From the NCBI GenBank assembly GCA_947502885.1, contig CANNBP010000020.1, forward strand, positions 22,179 through 86,178: 64,000 nt of DNA. Reading direction: 5' to 3'. Origin of the DNA: an uncultured Aquimarina sp. (GTDB lineage: Bacteria; Bacteroidota; Bacteroidia; Flavobacteriales; Flavobacteriaceae). The position numbers and the translations under genes were made by a program. Shown here one piece after another: positions 1-8,447 of this stretch (position 1 is the stretch's first letter; every line of letters begins with the position of its first letter). The notes under the pieces were generated by a model that did not search any database, was not told the DNA's origin, and saw only the letters and a list, made by a program, of their open reading frames with translations.

Positions 1-2
1 AG

Positions 3-278
3 AAGAATATTGTTAACAATGGAAGCTATAAAGAACTTCCATTAAAGGTGTATCCTAACCCAATAGAAAAAGGGTTATTACATATTTCATACCCCGATTA
101 TGCTAATGCTTTTGGATCAAAAGTAATTATTAGGGATATTCTTGGTAAAGAAATTCATCAAATCAAGCTTACTTCAGAGACAACAACCTATAATATTGAT
201 AAGTTAAGAGCTGAAGTTTATTTCTTAATCATTAAAAATCAAAAAAGAGAAATTATACAACGATTCTTTAAGAAATAA
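3..278 (+). CDS. C-terminal fragment of a T9SS-secreted protein (partial, start outside window)
   Basis: The reading frame is open from the left edge, so this is the tail of a longer gene. It ends in a typical type IX secretion system type A sorting domain: a V-Y-P-N-P motif, a short beta-rich stretch containing I-R-D-I-L-G-K-E, a V-Y-F-L-I-I strand, and a basic end (R-F-F-K-K). Such domains direct a folded passenger across the outer membrane and are then removed. The function of the passenger cannot be told from this fragment. A GTG at 48 could be mistaken for a start, but the frame and the domain extend upstream of it. A strong terminator follows at 299-336. Confidence 0.85.
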   Translation, partial: KNIVNNGSYKELPLKVYPNPIEKGLLHISYPDYANAFGSKVIIRDILGKEIHQIKLTSETTTYNIDKLRAEVYFLIIKNQKREIIQRFFKK

Positions 279-298
279 CACATTCTATTTTTCAAAAT

Positions 299-336
299 GT
301 AAAACTGCCTAGAAATACTTCTAGGCAGTTTTTTTA
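299..336 (+). terminator. Rho-independent terminator, copy 1 of an identical pair
   Basis: A stem made of AAACTGCCTAGAA and its complement, with a short ATAC-type loop, runs into a tract of seven T. The sequence from 299 to 336 recurs almost unchanged at 877-914. Confidence 0.9.
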
Positions 337-522
337 GAAGTTGAATTCTATCAAAGTACAAAATAAGAAAGACTAAAATCAAAATTGATATACTTGAACA
401 AAATGTTAGTTATAGATGATCCAATTAAATACCTTAGCCAAAATTTTTAACTGCTAACTTTTTAATGCTATTAATTTTTAGATTAAAATAGTTAACAAAA
501 ACTAATGACTAAACACATAATC

Positions 523-858
523 ATGAAAAAAGTATTCACTATAATTCTTATATTTTTTGGACTCACCTATTCATATTCTCAAGAATTAACTAAAGAAGTA
601 GTCTGCAGAGGTGCATCTGTATCAGTTGTATATACTGTAGCCCCTTTTCAGGAAAGAGGAATGGAAAAATTGATGATTGAAGAAATATCAAAAGAGTCGT
701 ACAAAGAGGTAATACAGCCATCTGCTTTAAAAGCATATGATTTATTAGCCTCTGGAAAAACCAAAGAAGAAGTAATCGAAATTCTCTATTTGGATTACAT
801 GAAAATAGAAGAAAGTATTGTTATGAAAGGGCTTTTAAAAAGTGAATCTCCTGAATAA
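523..858 (+). CDS. Small secreted hypothetical protein (111 aa)
   Basis: I do not recognise the family. The start at 523 is preferred over the in-frame ATG at 505 because it gives a clean Sec signal peptide (M-K-K, then a hydrophobic run, then a likely cut after Y-S-Y-S-Q). The mature part is about 92 residues, mixed alpha/beta and lysine/glutamate rich, with one cysteine near its N-terminus and no recognised catalytic motif. The gene stands alone between two nearly identical terminators. It is probably a periplasmic or exported protein of unknown role. Confidence 0.7.
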   Translation: MKKVFTIILIFFGLTYSYSQELTKEVVCRGASVSVVYTVAPFQERGMEKLMIEEISKESYKEVIQPSALKAYDLLASGKTKEEVIEILYLDYMKIEESIVMKGLLKSESPE

Positions 859-876
859 ATTACTTTATAATTAAAT

Positions 877-914
877 ATAAAACTGCCTAGAAATACTTCT
901 AGGCAGTTTTTTTA
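877..914 (+). terminator. Rho-independent terminator, copy 2
   Basis: Hairpin and T-tract of the same sequence as the terminator at 299-336, placed 20 bases after the stop codon at 858. Confidence 0.9.
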
Positions 915-953
915 TGACCGTTGATTGTATAATATTTAAGAGGTTACTATTTT

Positions 954-3161
954 TTACTGCAACACAACTTTCTTTTTCATCTCTTTACCTTTTTGGATTA
1001 CTTGCACCACATAAATTCCGGTTGGATATCTTGATAAGTCAATACTACCAATATTTGATGCTTTAGATAAGATTTTTTTACCCGACATGTTATAAATATT
1101 AATAATAGCATTCTCTGGATGATCAAGATATACAGTAACCATACCTTTTGTTGGGTTAGGATATACCTCAAAACTTGGTTTATCAATCGTAGTTAAACCT
1201 TCAAAGCTATCTGCAACCTCAACATCACTAGTATCTTCTGCCAACAGTTGTGATTTTGCTGCTACATTGTGCCCATATCTTTCGATATCGATCAATTCAT
1301 ATCCATTTTTACTATAATTGGTATGCTTATCCATTATACTGCAAAAACTATGGTTTCTATTAAGATACTCTCCTTGATTACTTTTTTCCCAAATACCAGC
1401 CCATCGCTGATTTCCTGATATTTCATAAGCTTCTATATCAATAAGTCGGTACCCTTGATCTAATCGTTGTTGCCATAAGTCATGAAACCCTTGAGTACTA
1501 TAATTTCTATTCAATAAACCATCTTGTCCTGCAACCCAAACGCCAGACCATTTTTGTTGACCTCCAGAGTTATATACTTCAATATCGATTAGTTTCATTC
1601 CTTTGCCTGCAAATTCAGCTCTTTTTTGCGCAAAACCTGCGGTACTGTAATTTCGAATCAAGGCATAGGCTCCGTTACCAGGTCTAAATAGTCCCGCCCA
1701 CTTGCGTTGTCCGTTAATTACATAAGTTTCCAGATCAATTAAACGATATCCTTTTCCAGACATTTCCTTCCATTTGGCATTAAAACCTGTTTGGTCATAC
1801 CCTCTCCACATTGGATTTCCTCCCGGGCCTTGCTTAAAAACACCATCCCAAACTAACTTTCCATTTTTAAAAGAAGGTTCGAAATCATCACAATAATATC
1901 CTTTGTTTCTTAATTTTTGCCATTCTTTTGCAAAATTCGAATGACTATACCCTCTTCTTATAATTACATCTTTATTCGTTTTTCGCCATACTCCAGCAAA
2001 TTTACCTTCGCAACTTTTCATTGTAGAAGTACAGGCATCTTTTGGTGTTTTATCACTACCCCAATCAAGGCCAATAGCAGTGTAAACTCGTTTTCTTATT
2101 CTAGAAGCATCTCCATAATTTGATGGTATCATTACGACTACACCGATTCCTTTATTAGGATAAAAGTGCATGTCTGTTCGCACATTATCATGTGCCCCAT
2201 TATGTGATAGTCTAAAAAAATCACTAGCCGGATTACCTACATGTCCAATACCATAACCATAACTACCATTTCCTGGCACATCGGTCCATAGTACGCTAGT
2301 GTCATTTAATAGCGTTTCATTCATGATACCAATTGCAAATTTGGCTAGATCTCTAACGTTAGATTGCCATCCTCCACTAGGTAATTTCCATTCTACATTA
2401 CCTATAGTTTTATTATTCATTACACCATCGCATGCCTTTTGAACTCCTGTAAAAGAACCTGTTCCTATTTTAAGGCTTGACATTCCTAATTCATCGGCGA
2501 TATGTTTTTTAACCCACGCTGGATATCCATTTGGAGAAACCTCATCGATTACGGCACCTAACAGGTTAAAACCATAAGAAGAATATAAATATTTTGTTCC
2601 CGGGTAAAAATCAAGATTTGGCCCTTTAAAAATACTCACAGCTGATTCTGCATTAAAATCATCTGCATCACTAACATAGGTATTTGAGCTATTATTATTG
2701 TACTTTTTAATCACATTACCATTTTCATCTTTTTCCGTTCCGCCTCCATAATGATTAATCCCGCTTCGATTAGATAATAAGTGTCGAATACGAACTTTAC
2801 TTTTCCAACCGATATTAAACGGAGTCCAATAATCGATATGTTCTGTTACTTTATCATTGATATCGAAGCTATTATAGGTTTCTGCAAGCTTAAGAGCTGC
2901 AACTGCTGTTAAAGGTTTAGAAATAGAAGCCCATCTCATTGAGGTAAAAGAACTTACTGCAACCTGTTTATCTTTATCCTTATATCCATACCCTCTGGCA
3001 TAGTATAGTTTTCCATCTTTAATAACTCCAATAGCTACACCTGGTATATCTTGTTTGATGATTTCATCTTCAACCGCTGCATTAATTGCAGCCACTTGTC
3101 CAAAGAAAATAAATGGACAAAGAAAAAAAAGAGCGCTTATTAAATATAATTTGATATTCAT
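954..3161 (-). CDS. Secreted beta-lactamase-fold serine hydrolase with five BTRD1-type repeats and T9SS sorting domain
   Basis: The ATG at 3161 is chosen over upstream ATG 3191 because it gives a signal peptide ending at F-G-Q. Residues about 25-370 are a class C beta-lactamase/DD-peptidase (PF00144-like) domain: S-I-S-K (SxxK nucleophile and base) at about 79-82, Y-S-S at 193-195, and H-N-G near 320. Residues about 387-630 hold five repeats of roughly 48 residues with the core G-[YM]-[RKE]-L-I-D-[IL]-E-x-Y and [KR]-W-x-G-[VIL]-[WF], the pattern of the bacterial tandem repeat domain 1 (BTRD1). A T9SS type A domain starting V-Y-P-N-P closes the protein. Substrate is unknown; the family includes esterases, peptidases and polyglycine hydrolases. 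The layout suggests an extracellular or surface hydrolase rather than antibiotic resistance. It is a single-gene unit. Confidence 0.88.
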   Translation of the reverse strand: MNIKLYLISALFFLCPFIFFGQVAAINAAVEDEIIKQDIPGVAIGVIKDGKLYYARGYGYKDKDKQVAVSSFTSMRWASISKPLTAVAALKLAETYNSFDINDKVTEHIDYWTPFNIGWKSKVRIRHLLSNRSGINHYGGGTEKDENGNVIKKYNNNSSNTYVSDADDFNAESAVSIFKGPNLDFYPGTKYLYSSYGFNLLGAVIDEVSPNGYPAWVKKHIADELGMSSLKIGTGSFTGVQKACDGVMNNKTIGNVEWKLPSGGWQSNVRDLAKFAIGIMNETLLNDTSVLWTDVPGNGSYGYGIGHVGNPASDFFRLSHNGAHDNVRTDMHFYPNKGIGVVVMIPSNYGDASRIRKRVYTAIGLDWGSDKTPKDACTSTMKSCEGKFAGVWRKTNKDVIIRRGYSHSNFAKEWQKLRNKGYYCDDFEPSFKNGKLVWDGVFKQGPGGNPMWRGYDQTGFNAKWKEMSGKGYRLIDLETYVINGQRKWAGLFRPGNGAYALIRNYSTAGFAQKRAEFAGKGMKLIDIEVYNSGGQQKWSGVWVAGQDGLLNRNYSTQGFHDLWQQRLDQGYRLIDIEAYEISGNQRWAGIWEKSNQGEYLNRNHSFCSIMDKHTNYSKNGYELIDIERYGHNVAAKSQLLAEDTSDVEVADSFEGLTTIDKPSFEVYPNPTKGMVTVYLDHPENAIINIYNMSGKKILSKASNIGSIDLSRYPTGIYVVQVIQKGKEMKKKVVLQ

Positions 3162-3403
3162 GATTTGATTTTTATAATGTTTTCGAATCACTTTTCACCA
3201 TAAGTCCATAATGATCTTGGTTAAAAGAGAAGAGGTTATTTTTATAAAGCTTCAACAAATTTATCTTAAAACTAAATACGATTCATCCTAATAAATGCAT
3301 CACAAAAGCATACAAAACTCCTCTTCTCTTCGGGATCAACAATGAAATCCTAATGGGTAAAAAATAATTCCCTTTTGTTTTTTGTTTTCTGTTTTCCTAT
3401 CGA

Positions 3404-4330
3404 TTATTTATCCATCATAAAGTCGAATTGATCTTTACCCATGGCATTTCTTACTCTCAGACGAAAAGATGTATTCGAATTTGTTCCCCATGAATATGTA
3501 TATGATTTAACTTTATTTGCTGGTACTTCGAAACCTGGTGGGAAATTTTGTTTCATCGATCTCCAAACTCCATTTGATAGATATTCAAAGTATAGCTCTG
3601 GACCTACATAAGTAGTACAAAGTACAGGTTGATCACAATAATATTTAGTCATATGGTTATTACTAGAATTTTGGACTGCTCTACTACAAATTTTCCCTTT
3701 CCATTTCTTGATACCGGCAAATGTCGCTGTATATCTATATTTTTGACCATTATCGCATCCTACCGGCCCTAAATTGGCGCAATCATTAACAAAAGGGCCA
3801 TAATTATTTGGTGTTTTATCCAGTCTAATAAATTCTGGGTTACCAATAAAACCATAGGCTATAGAACTTGTAAATGAATTATTGTTACATGCGATAGTTG
3901 CTCCCCTTTGCTCCATCGGAGACAGTTTATTTATAGCGTCTCTACCCCAACCCTGAGGCTTTATATTTGCACTTTTTTCACTATTTATGGCCTTCAGAAA
4001 ATCTGGAACTACTGTACCAGGTTTGGATAGTGCCCAAAACATTTCTTGTTCTGTAAGTTCTTTTTTGGCTAGTATAGATGCGGCATTTACTGCAGAGCAA
4101 TCGCCACAATCGGCTTCTTCTAATAAAAACACACCTTTCAATTCTCCATCGTCTATTTTATAAAAAGATACTTGAGTTCCGTTATCAAACGTTATTTTCT
4201 CTACATCATTTGATAAGTTTGTTGTTTCTGTCGAAATCGTTGGTTCTAAAGACTCTACATCTCCTTTTTCACATGACATCAAGCATAACATCATTGCAAA
4301 AACCAATACATTGATTTTTAAGTTTTTCAT
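3404..4330 (-). CDS. Hypothetical lipoprotein (308 aa)
   Basis: The N-terminus is a lipoprotein signal peptide ending L-M-S-C at residue 20, followed by E-K-G-D, the kind of acidic tether linked to surface export in Flavobacteriia. The mature protein has about ten cysteines, including D-C-G-D-C and C-D-N-G, so disulfides are likely. The C-terminal third is rich in aromatic residues and looks beta-stranded. I see no catalytic motif and do not recognise the family. The next gene upstream on the same strand, at 4511, is also a small lipoprotein; the 180-base gap leaves it open whether they share a transcript. Confidence 0.75.
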   Translation of the reverse strand: MKNLKINVLVFAMMLCLMSCEKGDVESLEPTISTETTNLSNDVEKITFDNGTQVSFYKIDDGELKGVFLLEEADCGDCSAVNAASILAKKELTEQEMFWALSKPGTVVPDFLKAINSEKSANIKPQGWGRDAINKLSPMEQRGATIACNNNSFTSSIAYGFIGNPEFIRLDKTPNNYGPFVNDCANLGPVGCDNGQKYRYTATFAGIKKWKGKICSRAVQNSSNNHMTKYYCDQPVLCTTYVGPELYFEYLSNGVWRSMKQNFPPGFEVPANKVKSYTYSWGTNSNTSFRLRVRNAMGKDQFDFMMDK

Positions 4331-4510
4331 AATTTTTAAGTTTTAAAAGTTTATTCATTGCCAGAAAGTTTCTACCCGTTGGATGCAAACTTGTCACAGA
4401 GCTTGTAAAAGAATAGTTTTCCCCTTTGGTTTACCTTCTACAATCTCTTTTGACAATAGAACCTTTTATTCGAGTAATCTTTCAGACTATATTTTCCCTT
4501 ACGTCTACTT

Positions 4511-5026
4511 TTAGCAATTTGCTCCGATACACACATCTCCCGCATTTGGTGAACAGGTGGCTGTGGCAGAACAATATTTATCTTCATAATCAGTGGTTAA
4601 CCATAAATCCATACCAAATCCTTTTCCTATGGTTACCATGATGATTCTAAATCTATTAGGATAGGCTCTCTTTATAGCTCTATACGAGTAGGTCTGTAGT
4701 CCTCTTCTATTAAATCTCATACTTCCTACCACATCTTTGTATAAGCGTTGATCTGCAAAAACACTTTTTAGAATAGGCTCAGTTTTTATAAAGCGATCAA
4801 AGTCATCCCTGTTTCTTACAATATTTACCTTTGGGTTATCCATAAGTTTTGACAATTCTTCTGTAGTTGTAGCAAGTCTATAATTATAATCCCAACCAAA
4901 TTGTTGATTTTTTGCATCCAAAGTGGTTGCAGGACTTTGTTGTACATCATTGGACTCATCTTTTTCGCATGATATAAAAAGTACCAATCCAATAAGTATG
5001 AGTGTGAAATAAGATATCGTTTTCAT
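4511..5026 (-). CDS. Hypothetical lipoprotein with Cys-rich tail (171 aa)
   Basis: The signal peptide ends F-I-S-C at residue 21, followed by E-K-D-E. The middle carries basic, arginine-rich helices. The last 20 residues hold four cysteines in two close pairs and end in N-C, suggesting a small disulfide-bonded C-terminal knot. I do not recognise the family and see no enzyme motif. Its upstream region has a bipartite element (5117-5146) matching the one in front of the S8 protease gene at 14435, so it may belong to the same regulon. Confidence 0.75.
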   Translation of the reverse strand: MKTISYFTLILIGLVLFISCEKDESNDVQQSPATTLDAKNQQFGWDYNYRLATTTEELSKLMDNPKVNIVRNRDDFDRFIKTEPILKSVFADQRLYKDVVGSMRFNRRGLQTYSYRAIKRAYPNRFRIIMVTIGKGFGMDLWLTTDYEDKYCSATATCSPNAGDVCIGANC

Positions 5027-5116
5027 AATTCTTTAGTTTTAGTTTTGTGTTCCTACTCTTTTAAGGCTTTTCGGTTTCCGCCTTTGTGTAACATTATTTT
5101 GAATCGATTCATACCC

Positions 5117-5146
5117 CCGTTCCAAAAGAGTAAAATTTGTTACCCA
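5117..5146 (-). promoter_or_regulatory. Bipartite promoter-like element, copy 1
   Basis: On the minus strand the order is TGGGTAAC, 14 bases, TGGAACGG, about 91-120 bases upstream of the start codon at 5026. The same two blocks, with 13 bases between them, occur at 14534-14562, about 99-127 bases upstream of the S8 protease gene. Reading by eye I found no third non-coding copy in the window. The AAC core in the upstream block resembles ECF sigma -35 elements, but an activator or repressor site is equally possible. Confidence 0.5.
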
Positions 5147-5210
5147 AAAAATTGAAAAAACTTTCTAGTATTTCTAAATACTATACATAGGATAGGTTCT
5201 TAAGTATATT

Positions 5211-5488
5211 TCCTGCCAAGTGTGGGAGATCAATATTTTTTATTATATATCTCCTGCCAAGCGTGGGAGATCAACATTTTTTAATATATACCTCCTGCAT
5301 GCCGTGGGAGATCAATATTTTTTATTATATACCTCCTGCATGCCGCGGGAGATCAATATTTTTTATTATATATCTCCTGCACACTGCGGGAGATCAACTT
5401 TTTTTAATATATACCTCATGCACGCTGTGGGAGATCAACTTTTTTTAATATATACCCCCTGCACACTGCGGGAGATCAACTTTTTTTA
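5211..5488. repeat. Seven-copy 41-bp tandem repeat, each unit with a small hairpin
   Basis: The units start at 5211, 5252, 5293, 5334, 5375, 5416 and 5457, exactly 41 bases apart. Each holds an inverted repeat of the form CTCCTGC, five bases, GYGGGAG, followed by ATCAA and an AT tract (TTTTTTATTATATA type). The stem is conserved with G-T wobbles while the five loop bases change (CAAGT, CAAGC, ATGCC, ACACT, ACGCT). Because 41 is not a multiple of three, the overlapping open frames are artefacts. The array lies between the promoter region of the 5026 gene and the terminator of the M6 protease gene. Confidence 0.9.
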
Positions 5489-5523
5489 GACCACAGCTTC
5501 TGTTTACTAAAACTTAGCTGCAT

Positions 5524-5555
5524 AAAAAAAGGAGGTAGAATTCCTACCCCCTTTT
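5524..5555 (-). terminator. Rho-independent terminator of the M6 protease gene
   Basis: On the minus strand, AAAAGGGGGTAG and CTACCTCCTTTT arms around GAATT are followed by a T-run. It lies 40 bases past the stop codon at 5596. A second small palindrome (TCCACATTGTGGA) sits at 5558-5570. Confidence 0.8.
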
Positions 5556-5595
5556 AATCCACATTGTGGAATTTAATCTACACTTTTTTATATTT

Positions 5596-7836
5596 TTATT
5601 CTATAATCACTTGTTTATAAATAGTCTCTTTACCAGATTTGATCATTAAAATAAAGACGCCATGTAACCCGTTTACATTAATTTCTTCTAACTTAGTTAA
5701 CGTATTTTGTGTTAACACTGCTTTTCCGGTTATATCAATTAACTGAATTTTACCTTCTTCAAAATCACTATGGATATGTAATTTACCTTGAGATACAGGG
5801 TTAGGAAACACTGTAATATCATCACCTTGTACTTTCTCTGCCAATGCCGATGTTGATATGTTTACGGTATAATCTTCAACCTCTCCGTCTCCAAATGCAG
5901 ATCCGTTTGCACAAGGATTAGGTGCCCCATTATATTTCATGCTTACACGCATACGTGTATTTCCTGTAATTGCAGATGTTGGTACTGTAATTGTGCCCGT
6001 TACTGCCGTTTTTTTGGCCGAACCCGCATCAAATACCAACTCTCCAGAATCATTAAAATCACAATCCCCATTTAAGTCAATCCAAATTTTAAAATATTCT
6101 TTATAAATCTCCTTTGGCCACTCTGGAGTTAAGGTAATATTAGTTGCTTTTCCTTTTACCAAAGGAATTGTTTTATTGGTAAAATCAGAATATTTCTGAG
6201 CATCAGATACATTGGTAAAGTTTCCTATTTTAACCTCTTTTATATACTCATATTTTACGGTACTACTGGCAGATGCGCAATAAGTACAACTGGCAGGGTT
6301 TACGGTAATATACGAAGTCTTGGTGTTGGTATCATTTCCGTGGGTATTTGCAGCAGTCAAAGATACTTGATATGTTCCTGGGGTGGTATAGGTAACTGTT
6401 GGATTTTGAGCGGTACTTGTAGATGGGTTACCTCCCGCAAAAGACCAGGACCACGATGTAGGCTCATTTGTAGACTGATCTGTAAAAACTACAGATTGAC
6501 CTGCTGTAATACTTGTATTATTGGCTGTAAATTGAGCTATGGGAGCTGTTCCTGTATCTCCTCCTATTTTTTTAACTCGAATCGTCACATTAAAAGATCC
6601 ATCAGCATTTTTGATCACATTACTAAATTTTACCTCATCATTTTCATAGGTCATCCCAGGCTTTAGCACTACATCTCGAACATCATAATAATCTCCCCAA
6701 CCAAATGCAACATTAGGGGCAGGGCTCATATCTAATAATAAGTTTTTTAAACCACTATTTTTATATACAAACAGACCATCTGCATTTCCTTTTACCTCTG
6801 GTATACTGGTTAAAGGATCAAAGGTTGAGTTTGCCTTTACTTCGAGCGTATACCCGTCATTTTGATAAATTCCGGGCCATTGTGTAGGAAAATCTGGATG
6901 ATATACTGCTATCAATCTTTTTCCTGAAGTATAATTTATAGGGTGTACTGTTACCGTTTGTGTGGTATAACTATCAAGAATATTCAACATACTGTCATCC
7001 ATCAAATTTAGCACTCTTCTAAAATAACCATTCAGAGTAGAGGCATATCCCCCCGCTTTCCCCATAATGTCATACATGTTACCATACTCATTTTCCCAAT
7101 TTGAGCCATTATTAGCATCTTGTGGTTCATAATCATGCTTACCATTATTCGTACGCGAATTTGCATGCGCACCAATCCCCATAGAATGAATAACTTCGTG
7201 TATGTAAGTTGATTCAAAAGATGAAAGTGGATATGGTTGTTCGGGTTCATAAGACTTAGGAGGGTTGGTAGAAGAAACAACCAATGTATGTGAATTTTGT
7301 GTAATAGAACTTCGTACAGGGTAGTTCGTTTCTCTATTATAACGCCCTAGTCTAAAGAAAGTGGCAACACCTCTGTGATTGTTAGTTACTCCGTTAATTT
7401 TTAGATTAAAAGAACCCGCCCGAGATCCTCCCAAAGCAGCATCATGACCAATTAACACTATAATTCGATCATAATTACTGGGATTGAAACCAGCAGGTGC
7501 ATTTATATTTACGTTTTTGAGTATATCACTTGCTTCTTTTATAGAAGCCCCTGGGGACCATGGTTTATAATTAGCTACTGTATAATCAAATACATCTCCT
7601 GTAAAGTTTAGTTTATTATATGATATGACATCAAAATACTCTTGTATTTTACTATTATTTCCGAAAAGTAATTCTTTAAATTCTGATTGGGTAGGAAACT
7701 GGTTTCTGTACTCTAAAGGAACATCTGTAAAAGTTACAGGAAACACGGCTACTTTAAAACTGTTGTTTTGTATCTGTGCCTGACTATGAAACATGCATAG
7801 CATCAAAACGATGAATAAATAGTTGAGTTTTTTCAT
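5596..7836 (-). CDS. Secreted M6-type metalloprotease with PKD, GEVED and T9SS domains
   Basis: A signal peptide ends near S-Q-A-Q. The catalytic domain (about 25-420) is of the immune-inhibitor-A/M6 type. The zinc motif H-E-V-I-H-S-M-G-I-G-A-H at 213-224 gives the three histidine ligands and the glutamate base, and Y-D-I-M-G near 255 is a likely Met-turn. Next comes a PKD domain (about 430-515, with W-S-W-S-F), then a GEVED domain (about 545-660, with W-I-D-L-N-G-D and G-E-V-E-D-Y), both common in adhesive secreted flavobacterial enzymes. A T9SS type A sorting domain with V-F-P-N-P closes the protein. It should be an extracellular endoprotease; its substrate is not visible. It has its own terminator at 5524-5555. 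Confidence 0.92.
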   Translation of the reverse strand: MKKLNYLFIVLMLCMFHSQAQIQNNSFKVAVFPVTFTDVPLEYRNQFPTQSEFKELLFGNNSKIQEYFDVISYNKLNFTGDVFDYTVANYKPWSPGASIKEASDILKNVNINAPAGFNPSNYDRIIVLIGHDAALGGSRAGSFNLKINGVTNNHRGVATFFRLGRYNRETNYPVRSSITQNSHTLVVSSTNPPKSYEPEQPYPLSSFESTYIHEVIHSMGIGAHANSRTNNGKHDYEPQDANNGSNWENEYGNMYDIMGKAGGYASTLNGYFRRVLNLMDDSMLNILDSYTTQTVTVHPINYTSGKRLIAVYHPDFPTQWPGIYQNDGYTLEVKANSTFDPLTSIPEVKGNADGLFVYKNSGLKNLLLDMSPAPNVAFGWGDYYDVRDVVLKPGMTYENDEVKFSNVIKNADGSFNVTIRVKKIGGDTGTAPIAQFTANNTSITAGQSVVFTDQSTNEPTSWSWSFAGGNPSTSTAQNPTVTYTTPGTYQVSLTAANTHGNDTNTKTSYITVNPASCTYCASASSTVKYEYIKEVKIGNFTNVSDAQKYSDFTNKTIPLVKGKATNITLTPEWPKEIYKEYFKIWIDLNGDCDFNDSGELVFDAGSAKKTAVTGTITVPTSAITGNTRMRVSMKYNGAPNPCANGSAFGDGEVEDYTVNISTSALAEKVQGDDITVFPNPVSQGKLHIHSDFEEGKIQLIDITGKAVLTQNTLTKLEEINVNGLHGVFILMIKSGKETIYKQVIIE

Positions 7837-8447
7837 GAGTTTTTGTTGAGTTTGTGTGATAATTAGTTATAATAAAATTTGCATTGGATCATATACAGAA
7901 CCAATACAGTCTATTGCAATTATAAAAGAAGGGTATTCCTTCTCATATGATACTTAGAAACATCTTATATCATCAAGGGGAAGAAGAGATTGATGATAAC
8001 AAAATAAGACTATGTTATAAAGTATCTTAACGAATCAGGTTACTTATTATTATAATACCTAGCGTGAAACTTTAAATGAATTTAAATAAGAATACAACTG
8101 GGGGAGAACTGGCCTAAATTGTTACCACATTGACCTTAATTACTGTACATAAGGGATAAAAGCTTTGGAAAATAAAATTTTGAAATCATATCTTACTCTT
8201 CTATCATAAAAACTTCTTTTCTCATTTTTTTGATACCATCATACATAGCTAACAATTTACGTAAAACACCCTTAGGTAATTTCTTTCATAGTACTAATAA
8301 AATTGCTCACTTTTTAAATTTAAGAACAAGGTAACATTTAATTCTATCGTGACATAAATATATAGTGCTACTCTCAATCATTCATAACATACCGATGGTA
8401 GTCAATAAAAAACACATAAATAATTATTTTAAACTTAAAACAAAAAA
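7837..8447. other. 611-base intergenic region between divergent genes
   Basis: This region lies between the divergently transcribed M6 protease and beta-helix genes and should hold both promoters. I see no TAnnTTTG box that I would defend. A minus-strand frame at 8193-8285 reads 30 codons with protein-like content (L-P-K-G-V-L-R-K-L-L-A-M-Y-D-G-I-K-K-M-R) and ends in a stop but has no start in range. It may be a gene remnant or chance. Confidence 0.5.

Noticed and set aside
505..522. Upstream ATG for the 117-aa form of the small secreted protein
   Set aside because: The ATG at 523 gives a normal signal peptide; the upstream codons add polar residues before it.
954..3161. Antibiotic resistance beta-lactamase
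   Set aside because: The BTRD1 repeats and T9SS domain point to a secreted hydrolase of the wider family, not a drug-resistance enzyme.
3221..3331. Inverted repeat AAGAGAAGAGG / CCTCTTCTCTT about 90 bases apart
   Set aside because: The spacing is long and the bases simple; no support for a structured element.
5211..5488. CRISPR array
   Set aside because: The units are direct tandem repeats with no unique 25-40 base spacers, and no cas genes are in the window.
5220..5489. Two overlapping open frames with apparent repeated peptides
   Set aside because: They come from the 41-bp non-coding repeat array; the period is not a multiple of three, so the peptide repeats only appear by frame cycling.
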